The notes below the pieces were generated by a model. The model did no database searches. It worked only from the letters and a program-made list of their open reading frames with translations, and had not been told where the DNA came from. A stretch of 64,000 nucleotides of DNA from Eumeta japonica (Eukaryota > Arthropoda > Insecta > Lepidoptera > Psychidae). The stretch covers positions 434,001 through 498,000 of the forward strand of contig BGZK01000214.1 of the NCBI GenBank assembly GCA_005406025.1, in the 5' to 3' direction. This document shows positions 49,746 through 62,813 of the stretch, in pieces. Position numbers and translations under genes: made by a program. Within the stretch, counting starts at the first letter, position 1. Each line of letters starts with the position of its first letter.

Positions 49746-52700
49746 GACACTTTTTAAATCGTGACCCACATAACTCCGTAATGTATCTGTCTGTATATTC
49801 AAATGCACAGTTTTGAATATATAATGCTTAAACTTTGTCGTTTAAAACGCGCTTCAATTATACATGGTAATATATACTCTGTAATAAAATTGTATAATTT
49901 CCTCAAAGCAACTTAAGCCTCCAATGCAAAATGTTTGCTAATAACAATATATTTAATTTTAACGATATGATAATCAGAAGAATAATAAATTAATCTAATA
50001 TGTATTCATAAATTTGATACCATTTTATCGATAGTCATCTGTATTTGGATTGACGTATATCGGCTATCATGTGAAATAAAAAAAATTAAGAAAAAGAACA
50101 ACGAAAAGAAAAAAAAACACCTTAATGTTTAAAGTATGCTGTGACGACTTTAAAACAATAGATATAATGTTTTCTATAGTTTTCTCTTTACTATAGTTTT
50201 ACATTTTGTATTATATTAATTGGCATTGGCATTGCCAATTACATTTATGCAGTGTTATTTATTTTGAGGATTAAATTAATTTGATATTACGTGAAAGTAT
50301 CTTGTTTAATTAAGAATTCATAAAATTTTAACATTTAACGTATACTTTTAATACTGAGTAACAGATTCTTTTTTAACAGTGATTTTACCTCTGGCACATC
50401 ACTAATTGAATTGACGTACATTGGCTTTCACGGAAAAAAGTGTGTAGCTGTCAGCGTAATGTTTAGATGTTGCTGTGAGTTGACTATCAGACAATAGATA
50501 TAGTTTGTAATAGTTTTGTGTGGTTTTATGTTTTGTATTGTAATTTAGGAATTGTTATTGTTTCGAATTTGTGCATTATGTTGTTTACTTTGAAACTACA
50601 TAAAAAAATATTTTGTTAATTAAAATTCGATGAAATTTCCACATTTAGCGTGTGCGTTTAAAGATTTACTAATTTAACTTAATTACCAGAGGTAAGATTT
50701 TAACATTGTCCTTAATTTGATATTCGTAGTATGAAAAAAAATAAATATGTAATCGCAATCATTTGTTTAGAATACCGATTTTTTTATAATTTAATTTCAT
50801 ATTCAATAGTCTTAAATATTTTAGTTCTATGGTTCTGGTGACTATTAAATTACCTTCAATTAAAGTTGTAGTGTTTCTGGATGATTATTATTATGTAAGT
50901 TAGAAATAGTAGACATGTGGAAACAATGAAGTAGCATCACAATATACTTTATGCAATGACAATAAATATATACATAGATATGCTTTTCTCTATTTTTTTC
51001 GCTTCATTTTGTATTGATAAATAATAAATAATTTATGAAAAATGCAAGAAAAAAAAAACTATTTACTGTCTTTTGATATTATTATGCATTTATTATGAAA
51101 ATAAATAGATATCATAGAAGAAAACAAAAGACATTTCTAAATTTTTAGTTTTTTCATTAATTTAATTAACTTCAGGTATGATTTATCTATAGTAAAGTTA
51201 GTAAACAGCTAATGTGAAAATGTGTATAATAAAGATATCTGTATGCAAATTGTATGATTGGTATGCAACATGTCTGACTGACACAAGATGAATTGATGCA
51301 AAAAATAAACAAATTTTTAATGAGTATTTTTGAGGAAGATTGTTAGATTGGATAACCAAAATTATTGTTATTTCACTATGTTATTAGACTGACATTCAGT
51401 CTAACTAAATTTTGTTTTGTTAGAAAAGGAGTTAATTTTAAAAAAGAAATTTATAAAATTAAAAAATTACCATTTTCTAACCAACTAATTAGATCTATTT
51501 TTTCTTTTAGAAAATGTAACTAAATATGTTAGTAATAAATCACAAGTAAGTCTAAATGATGGTATGTCAACAGAAATGAGTATTCTACATAATCGACGGA
51601 TGAGTACCTTGACAAATCTAATGCAATGTAAATTCAAATCGAAAAATATTAATAACATTTAGACAGCAATCTCATTGAAAAATTTTCATAAAATTTTAAT
51701 ACAGTTGAAAATAATATTGGACACATATTTCTAGCAAACTGATATGATGGTCTTCATTGTGAAATTGCTTACTCCAATCCATTAAAGTACTGAATTAAAC
51801 TTTAAATTTTATCTAAATAAACTGCTTTATCTCTTTTCAACATAGATTTGGTTATCACTAACCAGCTAATTTTTGTTCAGAAGCTCATAAATATGAATTG
51901 ACAGAATGTGTCGAAGGAATGATAAATATAAGACAAACTAAGTGCAAATAATAGTTTTATTATTACATATACATTATAATACAAATCCAGTATCATTTGT
52001 TATTATTTTCACTGTTTTGTTAATATTTTTTAACCGTTCTTAAATATTGTTTATGTTATATGAGGCTTTAATCATTCCACTGCTGATGCATATTTTTCCG
52101 CAATCTTTTTATTTCAGATTGGGGGCTTAGTCTTAAACCTTCCGCACTGACTTGGTGCAAGTTGGTGGTTGTTAACTATGTTCTCACCAATATGGTGATA
52201 TGGTTTAGCATAACATAGTCTAAGGCATAGAGCAAGGGGCTTACATTTTATTAGGTTAAAAGTCATTAGTCAATTCGTCTGTTGTCAGAATCACCTTATG
52301 TAACTTTTGACTAGAAGGCAATGCTTTTAACTACTAGGCCACTCATGCACGCATGTGGGAGCACACACATGCACACATACACAATTTTTCTTCAATATGT
52401 AACCTCATTGTTAATATTTATATGTTTTTTTTGTATGATTGTTTCTGATATCCACTTTTTTTTGGAGATTCCATTACATCTAAATTTGAATTATACAACT
52501 TGTTATATAATTTTTTTTCTCCATTGCCAGCTGTTACAATCCAAAAAAGTTTGTTACAATACACATACATTTAAAAAACCAAATAGACAACTTCCTAAAG
52601 CCTAAAAGCATTAAAGGATAATTATATTGTATCATGTATACAAGCAGAAATGTAATTAGCGATCTAAAAATGTACTTCAAAAGACATTTATGCCTTTTTG

Positions 52701-54384
52701 TTCCAATGTCTACCTAGTTTTTACCTTCATTTTTTACTTAATTATAACTTTCATACTGCCTTTTTTTTATTTTTGCTTTCAATGCTACTCACATAATTAG
52801 TAGTTATATATAAAATTCAAAAATGCAAAATATAATCTTTGATGAATTGTCTGCTGCAAATTTTGACTTTTGTAATACTCATTTTAATCATTATAGTTAC
52901 AAAATTGTTAATTAAAATTGCCTCTTACATTAATTGTTAATCACATGTTAATTATGTGAATTAGATTTTTCATTAATATGGTATAAAAAACTTATCATTC
53001 AAAAATGAAATTAGTTTTAATGAAAGCTAAACACCAGTGTGTCCTTAACCGCTATATCTCTCCATTGACATGCTTCATAAGATAAGATTTAAAGAGCTAG
53101 CTCATCATAACAAAAAAACATCTTGAATATTTTTACAATTCCATGGAATCGTATAAAGATTACACAAAACAACACCCTACATATTGTAGTATATCCTGTG
53201 CGTTATCATAGTAGATAGTTCACCATCCACAAAAATTTTTCAATTACTGTGCCTAGTAAGCTAATTTCATTTTCATTTGCTTTGCTTATTGCTTTAATTT
53301 TATTTTCATTTCACATATAAGTATTTAAATTTTAACTTCTCACTATGAATATTGAACAATTTTCACAAAATTGGATAGTTACTATTTTGAGGCTAATTAA
53401 AAAAAATCGAGTTTTCATCAGGTCTTGATGCTTTAGGGACCTAGGAATTAAATTATTCCATTTTTTCAGGTTTTTAAGTTATATACGAAACAAAAATTTC
53501 GTGTTCACAAAACAAAAGTTCAAAGTATGGATGTAAAAAATACATAAGCAGAGCAATGTTAACTGATAATTAACACCTTCCTAAAATAAATCAGCTCACT
53601 GTGAATGTAGGAGACATAAACACACATTTACCCTTAAGTAAGTCCATTACGACGCAGATAATTTTGCCATATTTACTTTCCTTACATTGCGCTAAATATA
53701 CTTACATAATATATGTAGCCCGTCGCCGTGCATTGCTTCGACCTGTACATGATAATGTTCTGTCAGTCTGTTTTTTTTTATGTTCATGACGTAAAGCTAT
53801 AATAATTATTGATACTGTGGTGGATCTCCGAAAGTGCTAATCTAAAAATTATCAGGACTTGCTAATGCTTGATTCAATGCCAATCAAACACACAACAATG
53901 ATATTCTTAACACCAAAAATCAACTTAAAATTATGATGTGAATTACTTTAACACTCCTGCAATAAAATTCATATTATTTCATAAAAATAACCTTTACTTA
54001 CAACAGCTTATAGCTTCACGTATGTGCTTGTTACAGAACACTTGGCAATCATCAGCGTGCAGCCTTGTTAGTTTATATTTATGTATGTATTTTTACGTAG
54101 ATATCTATTTTGTGTCTAAGTAATATATTGCTTCATTGTTTTTTGACCCCAACTCACAATTGGTTAGATTCTTTAGATAAGAAGCTTAATTAAGGTTGTA
54201 AAATGAATTCTATTTTTCTTTTTTTAATTTTTAAATGTTGTACAATTTTTTTTGTTAAAAATGTATTGATGAAATGATCATGTTCTTTGCCTAATTGTGA
54301 TCAATCGATCATTTGAACTTGATTCTTTTTACAAGCTTTTATTTCGTTTTTTACTTGAATATGTAATTCCACACCTAATAACAT
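49746..54384. other. Noncoding AT-rich stretch
   Basis: Apart from the tandem duplication at 50030-50690 nothing coding is supported. A 94-codon frame at 52321-52605 is Phe/Tyr/His-rich and looks random. The text near 52318 (TAACTACTAGGCCACTCATG) resembles a tRNA-like or LINE tail motif of dispersed repeats. Confidence 0.5.
50030..50690. repeat. Diverged tandem duplication, unit ~361 bp
   Basis: Blocks in 50050-50370 recur in order at 50411-50690: TGACGTATATCGGCT/TGACGTACATTGGCT, AATGTTTAAAGTATGCTGTG/AATGTTTAGATGTTGCTGTG, ACAATAGATATA, and TTTAATTAAGAATTC/TTAATTAAAATTCGA. There is no coding frame. The second unit is slightly shorter. Confidence 0.7.
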
Positions 54385-55275
54385 CTTTTTAACCAACTTC
54401 AAAGAAAGGATTTTAGGTTCCATGTTCGTCTGTACATATTTTTTTTTTTTGAAAGGTTATATTCCCAAGGTGGTCTCATGGAGACCAAGTCAGGATCTGA
54501 TGATGAGATGTCAGGGAAATCGAGGGAAACTTTGAAATGTTATAGACACATATAGTGTGTTTGAGCTCTTTTTTTTAGTTATTCAAGTTTTTAATATAGT
54601 AGTTATTCATGCTGCTGAGCTGGAAGCCACAGCATTCCTTAATGGTTAGGAGTTAAGTGATAGTACTGCAGTTTGTTGCCAATTAAGTGGCTATTAGTAA
54701 AACCTAGTATACATAGAATTCATATTACTCGCTTATTAATCTACCTGCATATTTTCATTCATATATGTAATTCTAACATGACAATCTTAGTAGGAATACA
54801 TTAAAAGTCTTATGGTAACAGTACAGACGGAGTGAATTCATTTGTTGTGGAAGTGAATGAAAATATGATCTACATGCATAATAGGACTTTTTTGTTATAA
54901 AGACTAATTTATTTAACTGGTATACAAATAATATGGAGTTGTACTCGATCTAAAAATGTAAAGGCCCTGAAATGATTATCAGTGAACAACAAATTCGGAA
55001 TTAGAACTGCTTTTCCTCTTGCTTAGTACAAAAGTATAGGAGATTTCTGGTAAATTTTATTAATAATAGCTTAATGCATATGTAAAGTGGTTAAAAGAAT
55101 TATAAAATTATATTTACTCAATAACTAAAAATGTGAAATAATTTAAATAAAAAATGTCTTCGAAAATCTAGTATACAAAAATAATTTTTTATATATAAAT
55201 ATTCAATTAATTTTTTAAATAGACTGCAAAAACAACTGATTAGTTGTTTTTTGGAGTCGGTTCCAGCTAAAGCAA
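54385..55275 (+). repeat. Dispersed ~0.9-kb lepidopteran repeat, copy 1
   Basis: It begins TAACCAACTTCAAAGAAAGG and contains GGATCTGATGATGAGAT, AAAACCTAGTATACA and ATGAATGAAAATATG-like segments in the same order as the reverse complement of 5130-6090. It ends near AACAACTGATTAGTTG. It has no coding frame. The superfamily is not determined. Confidence 0.75.
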
Positions 55276-55450
55276 GGCAACAGAACATAATTTGTAAACA
55301 TAAACATGAAACATTAAAAGTCAAGTCAAAAAAGAGATCTAAGGACACAGAAGGTTGTGTCCTTAGATCTCTTTTTTAGATCTTTAGCAGGAACCAACTC
55401 CAAATATAACCAATTGTTTTAAAGTCTGTTTAAAAATTATTTAAACAGGT
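55198..55450. repeat. Nested foldback structure
   Basis: A central hairpin (55328-55348 with 55357-55377, arms AAAAAAGAGATCTAAGGACAC, loop 8 bases) is flanked by outer inverted arms. Segment 55205-55275 (TTTAAATAGACTGC...GGTTCCAGCTAAAG) recurs inverted at 55379-55445 (CTTTAGCAGGAACC...AGTCTGTTTAAA). The 55225 arm also holds a smaller palindrome, AAAACAACTGATTAGTTGTT. Confidence 0.75.
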
Positions 55451-55689
55451 ATTTGAAGGCTGCTTTTTCTCTATCATTTTTATGAGGTGTATAAATATAA
55501 TTTAATGTACCTAAATGTAGTGTTGAGGGAACCTTTTCAGTAAAATATGCAAGACTCAAAAATGCATAGACATTGCTCAAATGTTGGGAAATATGTGATG
55601 TAAATGTTCTGCGATGTTACAGTAAAGCTGTATTAATGATGATTTTAGTGTTATGTTGGTTGTTAATAATGGATTCCATTACCACCGGT

Positions 55690-57180
55690 TTCTGAGCTAC
55701 CTAGGAGAACACTAGTTGATAAACGACCACTAGTATGGTTTTTGCAGTGGCCGGTCAGCTGGAAACCTCTTGCTTTTTTGATTTACTGTTAAGCGGTGAC
55801 AGTTGAGATTAAAAGGGAGGCTTTGGCTGTGAGTTTGGATGTAGCATAAGTCTTTGACAGCATCTGGCACAAAACACTTCTTGAAACTCCTTTCCTATGG
55901 GCTTCCTGAGAAATTATACAAGTGGATTGGTAATTTTCTCATGAGATGGAGCATCAAGATCACAATTGAAAGTATATGCTTGAATCTCCAGCCTAAGAAT
56001 GCCGATGTTTCTCAATGCTGTGTACTATCTTCTACTTTATTCGTTTTGCATATCGATGATTTACTAAACCGTTGTTATGTGCATGATAGTTCTGTGGGTG
56101 CACTAAATTCCGGCCACAATAATATCTCTCGGGACTGTGTTGATGTGTTTTGAAACCAACTTGTATGTGAAATTGAATCATCCATAGAGCAAATCTTGGA
56201 ATGGAGTAGACTTAACCTTGTCGAAAATGACTCCAAAAAGGCACAACTTTGTGTGTTTACCACAAATAATCCTTGTTTGTATTTTCTGTCCTTGGAAGCT
56301 TTCTCCACAACACCGATTACCGGGATCCTTGGTATTGACATATTGAAAAACGTTCAGTTTCGCGACCATGTGTGGAGCAAAGTACAACTGATTTCTAAAA
56401 AACTTCAAGTGCTCAATACAGCGCGACTGTACTTTAAACTGGATCATTGACTTTGTTCGACAATGTTCTACAAATTCATAAAACTTTATTAGTTCCTTTT
56501 TTTAACATTTGCTTAGGATGGCTATAATGTCTTACAAAAAACTTATCAACTTGTTTTTTTACATTCTGTAATGAATAAAATCGATCTTCGGTTTAAAAAT
56601 ATATTTACATAATCTCCTTTTTTTCTGACCGTATAGTTTTTCAATGCCGCGCAGGGACGGGTTCATAGCAGGCGGACCGAACATATAGAGTACTTTTGTC
56701 ACCACTAGGCTTGAGTATTTCGTTATCAATTTGTCGCTTTAGACCACATCCATCGTCGAGCATCTCGAATTGTCGGCGACCATCTATATTCGGCCGGATC
56801 GATCCTTTGACTTGCAAAGAGACGTATCATCTTTGTGCGTGCTCCATTGCATTATGGGGAGTGTTCTGAAGAACGATTCAACCATATTCCTGATGCTGAA
56901 TTTCGTCGTCATTCCGCTCTCCAGCAATGTTATCATCACCATCTTTATGGCTGGCACTCTACTACCATACTCTTCATGGTCAATTTCTGCTACGTATAGT
57001 AAAATTTTGGTACGATTTACTATCAACGGTAACTTCCAATCGACTACAAGAAAAAAGACGATACCATTCTAAAAGGCCGCCAACGCACTAGTAGATAACT
57101 CCCATGGCGTTGCGGGTGTCCATAGGAAACTGTAATCAGCTACTCCCTGGTGGCTCAAATTCTCGTTCACTCCTTAAAAT
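55690..57180 (+). mobile_element. Degenerate CR1/Rex-like LINE
   Basis: It contains REALAVSLDVA, LLSYGLPEKLYKWIGNFLMR, CCVLSSTLFVLHIDDLLN, RLNLVENDSKKAQLCVFTTN and GILGIDI, then a frameshifted C-terminal domain (LQRDVSSLCVLHCI). The catalytic YADD is replaced by YVHD, and stops and frameshifts are present, so the copy is dead. The 3' untranslated part (about 57060-57170, AACGCACTAG and GTTGCGGGTGTCCATAGG) resembles tails common in lepidopteran LINEs. Confidence 0.8.
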
Positions 57181-57215
57181 GCCTATAAAAAGATTACGGA
57201 GCTCATCGACAGCTT

Positions 57216-57354
57216 CCCTATGGAAAAAATTTCATAAACCTCATAAACATGGACAAATGCAGATCAAATTCTCATAAGAGGCTATGAGATCTATGAGAAA
57301 TTGGTCTGCATTTGTCCATGTTTTTATGAGGTTTATGAGATTTTTTCTATAGGG
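57216..57354. repeat. 139-bp foldback MITE
   Basis: Arms of about 58 bases: CCCTATGGAAAAAATTTCAT... pairs with ...ATGAGATTTTTTCTATAGGG. Shared inner blocks include CATGGACAAATGCAGA/TCTGCATTTGTCCATG. It lies just past the CR1/Rex-like LINE tail. Confidence 0.85.
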
Positions 57355-58119
57355 TTCCAACTTTCAGCCCCTTGTGTCTCGCTGTCAGGTCTGACTTCAC
57401 GACGCGTATCGAAATAATAGTGTAGTTATGTTCAAACAAAATAAAAAAGATCTCGTTCTTCTAAAATTTTGTAGTGGTATTTTTGTTACAAAATAACTCA
57501 CTTCGTACTTTTCTTTATAGCTTTTTTTTTTTGTAAGTATATGCTTTTAGGGTTCCGTATTTCATGCGTCAAACTAAATCTTCTTAGTCTTATTAGGTGT
57601 CTGTCCGTTCGCCTGTCCTTAAAGATAAAAATAAACTAATTCACTATAAAATAAAAGCTTTCACACTAGAATGTAATTAATAATTATATTGTAATGTAGA
57701 ATCTTTTAATTCACTAGTGATTTTAAATAGTGTAGTTGAAACAATACGCGTTTTTAAGTTCATAAATCAATTGTTCTAATAAATATAAAATATATGCACA
57801 CTCCAAATATGCAAAAATATGCATCGTCAGTTAACATACGTACATGGCTTGAATTTTATTTCCAGACCGGCTATCGTGAGTCTAACCTTAACTACTAAAT
57901 CATAATGATTTTTCTAATCAAGTGAATTAATTATCTTTTCTAATATTTTTTTTTTCAATTCTACTCTCTCATTACGTCATCTCAAAGGGCCGCCATTACC
58001 GATGCTCGATCTTCGCGTAGCATTTGCAGAAAGTCGATTGTAAATATATTTCGGTATTAAACATTGGTGCCGATTGGAAATTACGTAGAATTGTTTGACG
58101 TTCGGCGTGATAAGATATT

Positions 58120-58464
58120 ATGCTAAGAGGATTATTAGTTGCTGAGTCACGGCAAAGCGGTGAGGGGCCCCTACAGCGGCCGCGCCGGCGCAACCTCCGC
58201 TGCTGTCCGCCAGTCGAGTCCGCGCCGCGACCAGCGCTCGCGCTTAAGCCATCACCCGCATACGATGTCGCTCGGACAGTGACGGCCTACGGGCTGAGTG
58301 TTGTACACGCACGCCGAGTTCGGTTCGATTCTCAGTGAATTTATAAAATCAGTATTTTATCGATAGATCTCATCCGTTGTGATACAAAGTGCCAGTGTTT
58401 GTTAGTCGAATCGCATGTTAGCTGGATTATTTTCGCATATATCTGACCATGGGAATTTATGACG
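58120..58464 (+). promoter_or_regulatory. GC-rich promoter / first-exon candidate
   Basis: A GC/CpG-rich block (about 58140-58330) is followed by TTTATAAAAT near 58340. About 105 bases later an ATG in good context (ACCATGG, 58449) reads MGIYD and meets a possible donor (GACG|GTAATC). This could be the 5' end of a plus-strand gene continuing beyond the window. An upstream ATG at 58120 opens a 72-codon Arg/Pro-rich frame typical of GC-rich noncoding DNA. Confidence 0.3.
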
Positions 58465-59217
58465 GTAATCAACATATTATAATTAATTGATAAGTGCTCT
58501 GTTTTACTCGCATAAATATAAAGTTATTGCGCATTTATGTTAGCTATTTCGTTCTAGTCTATGATTATTGGGAATAAAATAACATATATAAGGTAATATT
58601 TGGACATCTGTGACTCCAAATAACCATTCTTTATCGTGGTACAGACTTCCAAGTCGTGCTGTGGGTTGTTAGTGAGTTAGAATTTTCAAGAATAGGGAAA
58701 AGAAAATCCGTAGTTTATTCTTTATTCACCTAGTATCACGTCTGTCTAGATACAACATAGACAATGATTTTTTTTTATTTAAATCTGGAATAAAAGTACA
58801 GTATGTAGCATGGAAGGCTCGTTACCATAGCTGTGACGCGCTTGTGATCTGAACCACGTCATCAGCTGAAGTTTTATAAACGGATTGTAAACGTCACAAA
58901 GAACTGTAAACAGCGGCAAAATACAATAAAGCTTACATAAACTTAATGATGACCCATTTTATAAAGCAGATTAAAAAGCACTTTTCGGAGCAGGCGGAAA
59001 ATGTGGAAAAAAAATTTCTTCGCTTTAAAATCGCGCTTAAAAAGTTTTTACTTTAAAAAACTGGCCAAGAGCATGTCGGAACGTGCTCATTATAGGGTTC
59101 CGAAGCCATTATTACAAAGGAATGCACTACCAAAATAGTTACTACACTTTCCATGTTTCCCGCACAAAATAGTTATAAGCACTTTAGTCGCTTATAACTA
59201 GAAAAACAAGTAGGTAT

Positions 59218-59810
59218 GCCGACTATTACTATTAAAGTGCACCAGCAAAAAAAGTGTATCTTGATGGCACTTATGTCTTCTTGTTGAGAAACCCAGTTTT
59301 TCGGTAATAACTCAAAAACAGTATATCCGACCATGTTCAAAAGAATTTTCGTTGTAAGTAATTATTAATCGTTACCTTCATTATTTTTTTGTATATTTTT
59401 GGACATACTGCTTAGAAAATAGAAAGAGGGACACAATTGCTGCCTTTTTCTGGGCGATTATTTCCGAAATTAATCACGTAATCAGAAAAAAAAATGCTTA
59501 GAAACCTTAGTGTTTTTAAAAAAACTGTTGAAATATATGCTATTCGTTGATGTTTGCTGAAAAAAAAATTTCGGCTTTTCTGTTACATGTATGGTGTTCC
59601 CCCCTTTGGAAATATTTATTTTTGTTAAACCATCAAACTAAGTAGCGGTTTATACAAGACATCTACACTATAAATTTCATCATTATACGTCTTGTAATTT
59701 TAAAATAAAATACCTATGATATACAGATGGACGGACATGACGAAGCTATAATGGTTCCGTTTTTGCCATTTTGGTTCGAAACCTTAAAAACCAGCTATTT
59801 ATTATATAGG
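59218..59810 (+). repeat. Dispersed ~0.6-kb repeat, copy 2
   Basis: Same family and orientation as 47637-48245, better preserved at its 3' end (GGACGGACATGACGAAGC). There is no open frame. Identity to copy 1 is moderate, with scattered indels. Confidence 0.8.
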
Positions 59811-61178
59811 TATAGTCGACAACAGTTTATTTCTACCCGTGCATTGACCTCGTCTCGACGGCCTAGAGTTGAGTTTTGTGTTCTGAGAATTGATGTATGA
59901 TTAGACTTTTTTTGTGTGACGATTCAATGTCTTACATGGGCAATTTTTAAATCAACTACAAATGCACATTCATATTTAGACGCTTTAAAAACTCACCCTG
60001 AAAGTACCTACCTTGCTGTACTGATCGGATTTGCTTGATATTGAAAATCAACTGCAAACGTTATAACGATACGTTTTATTTCATTTGGTACCACAATAAT
60101 CAGTTGAGTAATTACCTAATTCATTGCAAGACCCTCTATCGTATTTCTGTGCATGAATTGATACACGGGGCCGTGGAATTTATATCATCGCTGTGTGCAA
60201 TTCAATTCTAATGTGCTAATTCAATTCTTTTTGCATCCACTTCGAAGCAACGTCCTATTTGTGTACATACACTGATTCGCGTGGAGATCATTTTTTTTTT
60301 CTGTGTAAAACTGTGTTCTTGGTTTCCATGTTAATTGTATGAATATCATAAAAAATATCCCCATTCAAAACAATCAGTTTTATCTTTGCCAGATATGATT
60401 TTTGCAAAGTTCATGGTTGTAATGAGACGAGTATTGTTTTATTTAATTTTATATAATAAGTATATAACAGTTAATTGCTTGTTTAAATCATTATTACCTC
60501 ACGTGTCCCTGTTCGGCCGAGATTTTAACAATATTTAAAACAATTATTATAGAAGTTAATTATTTGTAGTTTAGTCCATCGCAATACAGATGATAAACTA
60601 CAGATGAATATGAGTTAATCGCTCATAAAGGTTACATGCTCTCGTAATTTATTTATATCATGCACTCATAATTAATAATACATACATAAATAATTAATGT
60701 TAAAAGATTTTCAAATGCAAAGTAACTTTTCAGTTTATTTAAGTAACGACTAATCATTGTCAAATTTGTCGTTTTCTACTGCTATTCGGCCGTGACAAGT
60801 TTTTTTTTGGGAATCATAAATACTTTTCAGATATCCTAAAATAAAAATTTGACTGGTAGAGCGTGGCGACAAACAGAATAAAATAATGACAAAGTGAATA
60901 AATATGTGACAGAAATGTTCAAAAGAAAGAAAAGGACGAGCATTACAAAGAAGGCGTGACTATTAATTTTTTTGAGTGTGACTGCAAATTTAAAAAATAA
61001 TTGAAGATTCTTCTATCGTACATAGTACGTGGTTGCCCACTAAAATAAAATTATAGTCAAAAATCTTACAATACTTACGTCTTGTAGTGAAACGTTCACG
61101 TTTTTCACCTGGTTGAAATAAAGGTTGAATTATTTGCTACTCAAAAATATTAGTAATGATACAACTAGTTACCAGCTT

Positions 61179-61304
61179 TTAGTGGCCCTGTTGCATCTCT
61201 AACGCGTCAAAAGTGTTATTCAAGTAGGCTAGTCCGTCTCGGTCCGCGAAGTAGAGAGTAAAAAGGTCTTTCAAATTCTTCGCGGTCAGTTGCTGCATGA
61301 GAGC
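61179..61304 (-). CDS. Likely terminal coding exon of an unidentified gene
   Basis: On the minus strand a T-rich acceptor ending GGTAG is followed by 41 sense codons and TAA. The peptide starts ALMQQLTAKNLKDL, contains FTLYFADRDGLAYLNNTF and ends DALEMQQGH. Codon choice is GC-richer than the flanks, like the verified exons in this window. It is amphipathic and helical-looking. I do not recognise the protein. The rest of the gene would lie upstream on the minus strand, above 61304 and perhaps beyond the window edge. It could also be a pseudo-exon or a retrotransposon relic. Confidence 0.5.
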   Translation of the reverse strand, partial: ALMQQLTAKNLKDLFTLYFADRDGLAYLNNTFDALEMQQGH

Positions 61305-62813
61305 CTACCAAAGGAATAAATACGATAAACTACTGTAAATAAATCCTGTAAACTACTATTTCCTCGCCATATCTCAAAATCACGTCTCCAACATGTCCGA
61401 CGAATTTTTTTTTGCATATTTTATATAAGTTATAAATACTCACAGATCCGTTGGCTTTTGTAAATATCTCATAATAAGATAGATATTATTACCCTCATAA
61501 AATATGAAAACAACCACTTTGATATGTGAAATAACAATGATGAAATATGAAAACTGCGTTTTGGAACAGCCTGATATTTGCAAGTATGCAAGTCGTTATT
61601 AAAGTGGCTCGCCATTCCGGATGTTTTCACCGCGTTGCCCCTAGTTGCATTAAACCAGCATGTAATTCATGGATTCAAGACTTCTGAACCGAAGTAATAT
61701 GATCGCAGGACGGTAGCGTCTCTGTGATGAACGACAAAAACCTAACGCTATATCTAAATACGTCTGTCTGTTTATACGTACAAGTTGTACGAAATACCGA
61801 TCGCACGTGTCCAATTCGCGTATTTCCAAATTTGAAGCTGTCCGCTTTTGATCTTACCATTAATTTGATAGTTCACATCTATTCGACAGTTTTATAAACT
61901 TTTGAAAATTTTAAAAATCGTTACAAATTTAAATAATGTACTTATGATACAGAATAAATAACACGGTTTTATTTCCTCTCTAGTTATAGAATGGACATTG
62001 AAAACGTTTCTATACAAAAACTCATCTCGCGCATTGTTAATTGTTGCCTAGTTACGTTCGGGCGTATCACATTAGGTTAAAATTACGATTACATACTCCA
62101 GATATTACGATATTATACGATAGATTACGATATTTTCTGCAATGCTCGCTCACTAAACTACAAACTCTAAAACTTTATCTCTTTGGTTTGATTGCGTTTG
62201 AATGTTAACTATGCTAGGATCCAGTAAGTGTCGAAAGGTATTCTATGTTTATGGACTACAATGACTCACATTTATTATATGTATATGTAACTTTAGTGCC
62301 AAAAAAATAACACGATTTGAACCGGATAGGTGGCGTTGTGGTCGAGTTCTTAATAGATTATATTTTTATAAAGCGAGATCATTTAGACGATATGTCCACT
62401 TAAAAAATTTAAAACACTGCGCATTTGGGCAAAATGTGCACAAAAAAAACTCGGCAAAAGCCGATAGGTGGCGAGTTTGTATGTGGCGTGCAGACAATGT
62501 AGGTGGCGAGCAGAATATGTGTGTCGAAACGGCTAGTACGATAAATTTTTTAATTCTAGCAATTTACAAATCATACCGTAAACACTAAAATTAAATCAAT
62601 GCTAATATATATTTTTAGACGATATATTGTCTATACGTCCTTTTTTGAAGAGCGCTATCGCTTACTACATTACATGAAGTGTTTGAAGGCATCGCGTGAA
62701 TGAAGACCGATAACGGACGTAATCAGCGACGGCGCGCGAGTCACAGACTAACCTTCGTCAACGTAACTCCATCGAAGCCTCGAACTTAACTGTTAACAGA
62801 AAATGTTAACGGC

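Noticed and set aside
55854..56450. Two plus-strand frames of 99 and 84 codons as genes
   Set aside because: Both are pieces of the CR1/Rex-like LINE with a mutated catalytic site.
58310..58335. tRNA-like B box (GGTTCGATTC)
   Set aside because: No matching A box or cloverleaf could be built around it.
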